NCBI GenBank assembly: GCA_903906425.1
Contig: CAIVKH010000276.1
Span: 1-37,758 of the forward strand
Direction of reading: 5' to 3'
Source of the DNA: an uncultured bacterium
GTDB lineage: Bacteria; Verrucomicrobiota; Kiritimatiellia; CAIVKH01
Length of the DNA: 37,758 nt
Below the pieces are notes generated by a model. It saw only the letters and a list, made by a program, of their open reading frames with translations, had not been told where the DNA came from and did not search any database. The translations under genes were made by a program, and so were the position numbers. Shown here piece after piece: positions 33,940-37,758 of this stretch. How positions within the stretch are numbered: position 1 is the first letter of the stretch; each line of letters opens with the position of its first letter.

Positions 33940-34797
33940 ATGTTCGGTTGGTCAATGAAACGTTGGATTGCAGCAGCCGCCATCGCAGCGGCAGTCGGTT
34001 TTGGATTCACAATTTTCGCGCACGCCCAGGACGCAGCCGCTCCCGCGGCGGCTCCGGCAGTCGCAGCTCCCGCGGCAGCAGCCCCGGCAGCGGCAGCGCC
34101 GGCAGGGCAGTTGTCGGTCAACCCCGAGGCTACCAAGGCGGCTGCACCGCCGAGCATGAGCTTCGTTCACATCGTCTTTCGTTCCGGCTGGTTTGGCGTG
34201 CTAATCTGGCTGTTGCTGTTCAGTTGCTCGATTATTGCCGTCGCACTCATCGTTGATTCCGCCATCAACATTCGCGACAAGAAAATCTCGCCCGACGCGC
34301 TCGTCAGTGGCGTCCGGGAGGCGATGGAACAGGGCGACGTGCTCAAGGCGATGAAACGCTGCGAGGAATCGCCCGGCCCGATGGCCAACATCCTGAATGC
34401 AGGTTTCTCGAATGTGAAGGAAGGGTTCGAAGTCATCCAGGATTCCGTTAGCGTCGCGGCCGACCTCGAGAGCGAAAAGCTGATGCAGAAAGTCACGTAC
34501 CTGAGCGTCATTTCGAACACGACGCCGATGCTCGGACTGATCGGAACGGTGCAAGGTATGATCTACGCGTTCTTCAACCTCGGCACCACGCAGGCCGGCG
34601 CGGCACAGCAGGCCATGCTCGCCGTCAACATTTCCCACGGTCTTTGGGCGACAGCCGTCGGGCTGACCGTCGCTGTCATCACGACGATCTTCTTCTATAT
34701 CTTCAAAAATCGCGCCATGCGCATCATTCTCACCATGGAAGCCATGACGCTTGACCTGATCAAGGCGTTGCGCAATGTCGAGGTTGTTGAAGAATAA
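33940..34797 (+). CDS. exbB: ExbB/TolQ/MotA-type proton channel protein with signal peptide
   Basis: A 285-residue inner-membrane protein. Unlike E. coli ExbB it starts with a cleavable signal (MKRWIAAAAIAAAVGFGFTIFAHA) and a long Ala/Pro low-complexity linker, as in many PVC and Bacteroidota homologues. Three transmembrane helices follow: FGVLIWLLLFSCSIIAVALIV (~85-105), LSVISNTTPMLGLIGTVQGMIYAF (~180-205) and ISHGLWATAVGLTVAVITTIFFYIF (~225-250). SNTTPMLGLIGTVQGMI is the family motif, including the channel Thr. With ExbD it forms the stator that converts proton flow into work on a TonB-like protein. It is followed 33 bp later by exbD. Confidence 0.93.
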   Translation: MFGWSMKRWIAAAAIAAAVGFGFTIFAHAQDAAAPAAAPAVAAPAAAAPAAAAPAGQLSVNPEATKAAAPPSMSFVHIVFRSGWFGVLIWLLLFSCSIIAVALIVDSAINIRDKKISPDALVSGVREAMEQGDVLKAMKRCEESPGPMANILNAGFSNVKEGFEVIQDSVSVAADLESEKLMQKVTYLSVISNTTPMLGLIGTVQGMIYAFFNLGTTQAGAAQQAMLAVNISHGLWATAVGLTVAVITTIFFYIFKNRAMRIILTMEAMTLDLIKALRNVEVVEE

Positions 34798-34830
34798 TCC
34801 GGGTCCAGATTCGGCACGGAAAAATACGAC

Positions 34831-35253
34831 ATGAGACAAGCTCCATCAGAAGAAAATCTCACCGGTAATCTGACGGCGATGATCGACGTGGTCTTCCAGT
34901 TGATCATTTTCTTCGTCTGCACAACCAACCTGCAGAGTCAGGCCATTGAAGACCGCGTGCGGCTTGCCATGGCCCCGCATGGGAAACCCGTGGTCAAGAA
35001 GGATCCCGCCGAGGTTTCGATCAGCGTGCTCAAAGATGGCACGATGACGTTCACCGCCGGATGGGCCCCGCTCACGCGCGCCACGATGACCGCGATCTTG
35101 AAGAAAATCGTGGCCGACAGCGGTGGCGCTCCGTCTGTCATAATCCGCGCCGACGGCGATGTCCGGCACGAATTCGTCAAGAACGCGATGGATGCCTGCA
35201 CCGAGGCGGGCATCTGGCGCATCAAATTCCAGGCACTCAGGGAACACAGCTAA
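34831..35253 (+). CDS. exbD: ExbD/TolR-family protein, copy 1
   Basis: A 140-residue protein with a short cytoplasmic N-terminus, one transmembrane helix NLTAMIDVVFQLIIFFVC (residues ~13-30) with the proton-binding Asp19 of the family, and a periplasmic domain (VSISVLKDGTMTF…VIIRADGDVRHEFVKNAMDACTEAGIW) matching ExbD/TolR. It pairs with ExbB to form a proton channel energising a periplasmic partner. A second ExbD starts 13 bp after its stop. The two copies differ enough (only the transmembrane and D.G..EH/F patterns match) to be specialised partners rather than a recent duplication. Confidence 0.94.
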   Translation: MRQAPSEENLTGNLTAMIDVVFQLIIFFVCTTNLQSQAIEDRVRLAMAPHGKPVVKKDPAEVSISVLKDGTMTFTAGWAPLTRATMTAILKKIVADSGGAPSVIIRADGDVRHEFVKNAMDACTEAGIWRIKFQALREHS

Positions 35254-35266
35254 TTAGGCACATTTC

Positions 35267-35698
35267 ATGGCGCGCAAAAAACGCAGAACAGACGCAAAGG
35301 CCGGCGAGTTGAACCTCACCGCCATGATCGACGTCGCTTTTCAGTTGCTTTCGTTCTTCATCATCACCACGCACCCGGTGGACGTGTTGACCAATCTGGA
35401 TGTCTTCCGTCCCGCACCCCAGAAAGCCAGCAAGCCTCCGCCCACTCCGCCGCAAGTCCTGCGCATCACCGTCGCGTTGGAAGGCTACTTGGTCAACGAC
35501 ACGCCGGTTGAGTTTACGAGCATGGAGCCGTTCATTTTCAAGATGGCCGCTGCGGACAAGACGCAGACGGTGCTCATCCAGTGTGATCAACGCGCAGAAC
35601 ACCGGAAGCTGATTGCGGTGCTGGATATGTGTTCGAAAGCGGGTCTGGTGAATCTTTCGGTTGTCAGCACTCACATGGTTGAAGGCAAGCCGCAATAG
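35267..35698 (+). CDS. exbD: ExbD/TolR-family protein, copy 2
   Basis: A 143-residue ExbD. A basic N-terminus (MARKKRRTDAKAGE) is followed by NLTAMIDVAFQLLSFFIIT, with the conserved Asp22, then a Pro-rich linker (KASKPPPTPP) and a periplasmic domain ending AEHRKLIAVLDMCSKAGLVNLSVV. In the stator complex two ExbD chains are used, and organisms with paired genes may form heterodimers; this is inference here. The stop is 15 bp before the alpha-toroid gene, which has an AGGCGGAGG ribosome-binding region. Confidence 0.94.
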   Translation: MARKKRRTDAKAGELNLTAMIDVAFQLLSFFIITTHPVDVLTNLDVFRPAPQKASKPPPTPPQVLRITVALEGYLVNDTPVEFTSMEPFIFKMAAADKTQTVLIQCDQRAEHRKLIAVLDMCSKAGLVNLSVVSTHMVEGKPQ

Positions 35699-35713
35699 GC
35701 GGAGGCGATTATT

Positions 35714-37184
35714 ATGGATACAAAAAAAATAATCCGCGTCATCAAGGAACATATTTGGGGGCCGGTCGGCTCCGTCATATTCCACATCCTGTTGCTCATC
35801 GTCCTGCTCAAGGTGGCCACCGCAGTGACGCAGCAACCGCAGGCGGAATTCACGCTGAATGTCATGGACATAAAACCCATGCAGAACGTCGAGCAGATCA
35901 AGCAGGAAGTCGAAAAAGATCCGCAAGGTCGAGGACGTCCAAGAAGTGCCCGACAAGATCGTGCCGCCGGATGTCAACGATCTCAGCACCTCGTCGGTTG
36001 ACAACAACTCCAACGCCGGCGGCGAAAGTTCCGGCATCGGTTTCGGCGGTTCTGTCGGATTCGGAACCGCGGCCGACGCCACTGCGGGCTTCGATGTCAT
36101 CTCTGATGCCGCAAGCCCGCTGGTCATGCGGGGCCTCTACGAAGGACGTTCGTCCGGCGGACGTGGCGGAGCGCTGGCCCGTTATGGCGGCGGCCACGGG
36201 CGCGCAACGGAGTCCTCCGTCATCAAAGCGCTTGAATGGCTCAAGAATCACCAGAATCCCGACGGATCGTGGGGCCCGGACACCGTCGCCATGACCGGTC
36301 TGGCCATCCTCACCTACCTCGCGCACGGCGAAACCACCGGCTCGAAACTCTACGGCCACGTTGTACGCAAGGCCATTGACTACATGTGCGCCCATCAAAA
36401 CGCCGACGGCTCGTGGGGCAACATCAGCGGCCAGCCCGGCGTTTACGAGCATGCCATCGCCACCTATGCGATGAGCGAGGCGTACGGCCTGTGCCGCATT
36501 CCCGACCTCAAGGAACGCATGGAAAAGGGCGCGGCCCTCATCGTCAACGGCCAGCAACCCGGCGGCATCTGGGACTATAACTACAAGAAGGCCGAACGCC
36601 GCGACCTGTCCGTTTCAGGGTGGCAGGTGCAGGCGCTCAAGGCCGCCTTCATCAATGGCGCCGAAACGAAAAGCCTCCACGAAGCCATCGAAAAATCCGT
36701 CACCGGCATCAAGAACATGCAGGGCGCCGACTCCGGCAAATTCGGCTACAACGAAGCCGGCAAGGGCAGCGACGGCCTCACCGGCGTCGGCGTCCTCTGC
36801 CTCCAGTTGATCGGCCACGCCAAAGACAAGGAAGTCGCGCTCGGCGTCAAGGCCATGGCCGACTACGAATGCGACTGGAAGAACCCGACCAAATGGCCCA
36901 TGTACTCCTGGTATTACGTCACGCAGGCCAAATTCCAGTCAGGCGGCGGCACCTGGAACAGCTGGAACTCCAAGTTTGCCCCCGTCATCACCAAGAACCA
37001 GTGCGAAGACGGCCACTGGGATTCCCCCGAGGCTGGCGAAACTAAGCAAGGCCCCGTCTATTCCACCTGCCTCGCCGCCCTCACCCTCCAGGTTTACTAC
37101 CGCTTCCTCCCCACCTACGCACCTGTCAAGGTCGAGGAAAAGAAGGAAGAAAAAACCGAAGAAGTCAAAGTGGACATCACCTGA
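35714..37184 (+). CDS. TonB-like anchored alpha-toroid (squalene-cyclase-fold) protein; apparent frameshift
   Basis: The N-terminal part (35714 to ~35914) has one transmembrane helix (VGSVIFHILLLIVLLKVATAV) and a charged periplasmic stalk, placed where TonB is found in ExbBD operons. After GTC GAA at 35909-35914 sense continues in another frame (KIRKVEDVQEVPDKIVPPD) to 37184. Deleting one A from the five-A run at 35913-35917 gives one 489-residue protein. Beyond a Gly/Ser-rich linker, the C-terminal ~330 residues are a prenyltransferase/squalene-cyclase-like alpha-toroid with QW-type repeats: WLKNHQNPDGSWG, YMCAHQNADGSWG, IVNGQQPGGIWD and NQCEDGHWDSP. No DXDD or comparable cyclase motif is seen, so it is more likely a structural or binding barrel. 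Such proteins accompany ExbBD in PVC genomes. An intrinsic terminator follows. Confidence 0.85.
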
Positions 37185-37213
37185 TCCCGTCCGCCACTTC
37201 GCCGCGAAACAAG

Positions 37214-37236
37214 GCCCGCCTCCCGGCGGGCTTTTT
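37214..37236 (+). terminator. Intrinsic terminator after the ExbBD/alpha-toroid operon
   Basis: GCCCGCC (37214-37220), loop TCCC, GGCGGGC (37225-37231), then TTTTT (37232-37236): a perfect 7-bp GC stem with a U-tract, 29 bp after the stop. It is the clearest rho-independent terminator in the window, and it shows that this unit has a terminator separate from the palindrome element further downstream. Confidence 0.9.
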
Positions 37237-37256
37237 CGTCCCTGAGTCTTATTCCG

Positions 37257-37496
37257 GGCACTTCCAAAATCTCCACCACCCGAAATAACGTTACGGAGGC
37301 CACTACCAAAATCAGCAACTACCGGATAAACGTTACGGAGGCCACTGCTAAAATCAGCAATGGCTGGAACAACGTTACGGAAGCCACTGCCAAAATCAGC
37401 AACGACTGGAAAAACGTTGCGGAGGCCACTGCCAAAATAAGCAATGTCCGGGAAAACGATCCGTAGGCCGCCCGCGGAACCGGGGTCGCCCAACTC
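37257..37496. repeat. 42-bp tandem repeat array
   Basis: Starts of the motif aacg[ta]… recur at 37287, 37329, 37371, 37413 and 37455, exactly 42 bp apart. The first four copies are close (aacgttacggaggccact then gccaaaatcagcaa); the fifth is diverged and a partial copy precedes the first. Each unit contains the palindrome AACGTT and an imperfect hairpin (GCCACTGC … GCAATGGC). The period is divisible by 3, so a plus-strand frame reads NVTEATAKISNGWN-type 14-residue repeats and a minus-strand frame reads GSGLRNVFPVVADF-type repeats; neither has a convincing start. The sequence is unrelated to the 7457-7771 array, but the period is the same. Confidence 0.93.
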
Positions 37497-37563
37497 ACGC
37501 CCGAAACCGGCCCGCCTTAATTCCCGGGAAGCGTGGCGGCGGACGGTGAAAAAACACCGCAAT

Positions 37564-37610
37564 TTCCAATCATTGGAAAACGCGGCCACGCAAACTTCCA
37601 AGCATTGGAA
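37564..37610. repeat. Twin-palindrome element 13
   Basis: Arms at 37564-37578 (TTCCAATCATTGGAA) and 37596-37610 (TTCCAAGCATTGGAA, one mismatch), starts 32 bp apart; spacer aacgcggccacgcaaac. Both centres are C. It lies downstream of the 42-bp array; the next gene is beyond the window. Confidence 0.95.
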
Positions 37611-37758
37611 ATTCCCGGCGCGCCACTACTGTCCGGCGTAAAACTCCTGAAAACAAAGCTGATTCTGAAGGGGGGCCGGTTCAGATTGGCAGAGATGGTG
37701 AGCAAAGGCCTGTGAAATGGGCTGATTCTCGAAAAGGGTGACGCTCAGAATCTGTAGA
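37611..37758. other. Non-coding end of window
   Basis: No gene is visible. The words gctgattct (around 37659 and 37722) and related agaatct/gattctg stretches recur in this short region, which may be the edge of another repeat array or an upstream region of the next gene. Confidence 0.3.

Noticed and set aside
35912..35918. Programmed -1 frameshift at GAAAAAG in the alpha-toroid gene
   Set aside because: The downstream sense frame is +1 (or -2) relative to the upstream frame, so a -1 slip does not produce the product.
35946..37184. A separate soluble alpha-toroid gene starting at GTG 35946
   Set aside because: Sensible coding (KIRKVEDVQEV) extends upstream of 35946 to the point where the anchor frame ends, and no Shine-Dalgarno sequence precedes 35946. 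A single frameshifted gene fits better.
36939..37601. A 220-aa minus-strand protein with GSGLRNVFPVVADF repeats
   Set aside because: Its repeat part is the 42-bp array read backwards, its N-terminus translates element 13, and its C-terminus overlaps the alpha-toroid gene in antisense.
3279..37610. The twin palindromes as a CRISPR array or insertion-sequence ends
   Set aside because: The pairs are dispersed kilobases apart between genes, with no spacer array, no cas genes, no transposase and no recognisable target duplication.

Overview
The window is GC-rich (roughly 60% by eye) and almost fully coding. It looks like a chromosomal segment of a PVC-group bacterium, most likely Verrucomicrobiota, Kiritimatiellota or Lentisphaerota. 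The reasons are a Tat-exported Gfo/Idh oxidoreductase, an exported HEAT-repeat protein, a prepilin-like protein with a GFTLIELL N-terminus and a C-terminal H-X9-DG motif, and an ExbB/ExbD/ExbD cluster ending in an anchored squalene-cyclase-fold protein. This assignment is inference from gene content; no rRNA or tRNA gene was seen.

Layout. 3-3239 (+): end of a six-hairpin glycosidase and a large exported protein. 3398-5399 (+): RRM RNA-binding protein, an 86-aa protein, rsmB. 5491-7088 (-): tlyA-nadK. 7198-7900: non-coding region with a 21/42-bp tandem array. 7901-11686 (-): Tat oxidoreductase and HEAT protein. 11839-14907 (-): NamZ-like muramidase followed by a MurU-AmgK-like fusion, a probable MurNAc salvage operon. 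15063-18002 (+): HtrA-like protease with several PDZ domains, then a catalytically dead relative. 18124-19596 (-): methyltransferase. 19768-21836 (-): exported CBM-like protein, prepilin-like protein, small membrane protein. 22013-24590 (-): topoisomerase I with an unusual C-terminus and an apparent frameshift. 24762-26725 (-): GT2 and GT4 glycosyltransferases. 26899-29997 (+): GT39, glycerophosphodiesterase, TIGR02757 protein. 30137-32980 (+): large exported TPR protein. 33086-37184 (+): TPR protein, ExbB, two ExbD, and a TonB-like anchored alpha-toroid protein (apparent frameshift), closed by an intrinsic terminator. 37245-37758: a second 42-bp tandem array and non-coding sequence.

The most striking feature is a dispersed element present 13 times: two copies of the 15-bp palindrome TTCCAATSATTGGAA whose starts are 32 bp apart (33 once), with a spacer that varies in sequence. 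None lies inside a gene or between closely packed co-directional genes. One lies at each boundary between predicted transcription units, in tandem, convergent and divergent settings. At three loci the palindrome itself supplies the TGA stop codon (…FQ-stop). This looks like a genome punctuation element of unknown function. I know of no published description but cannot search for one.

Two reading frames (topA and the alpha-toroid gene) are each broken by what looks like one extra base in a short homopolymer, so assembly error should be excluded before any biological reading.
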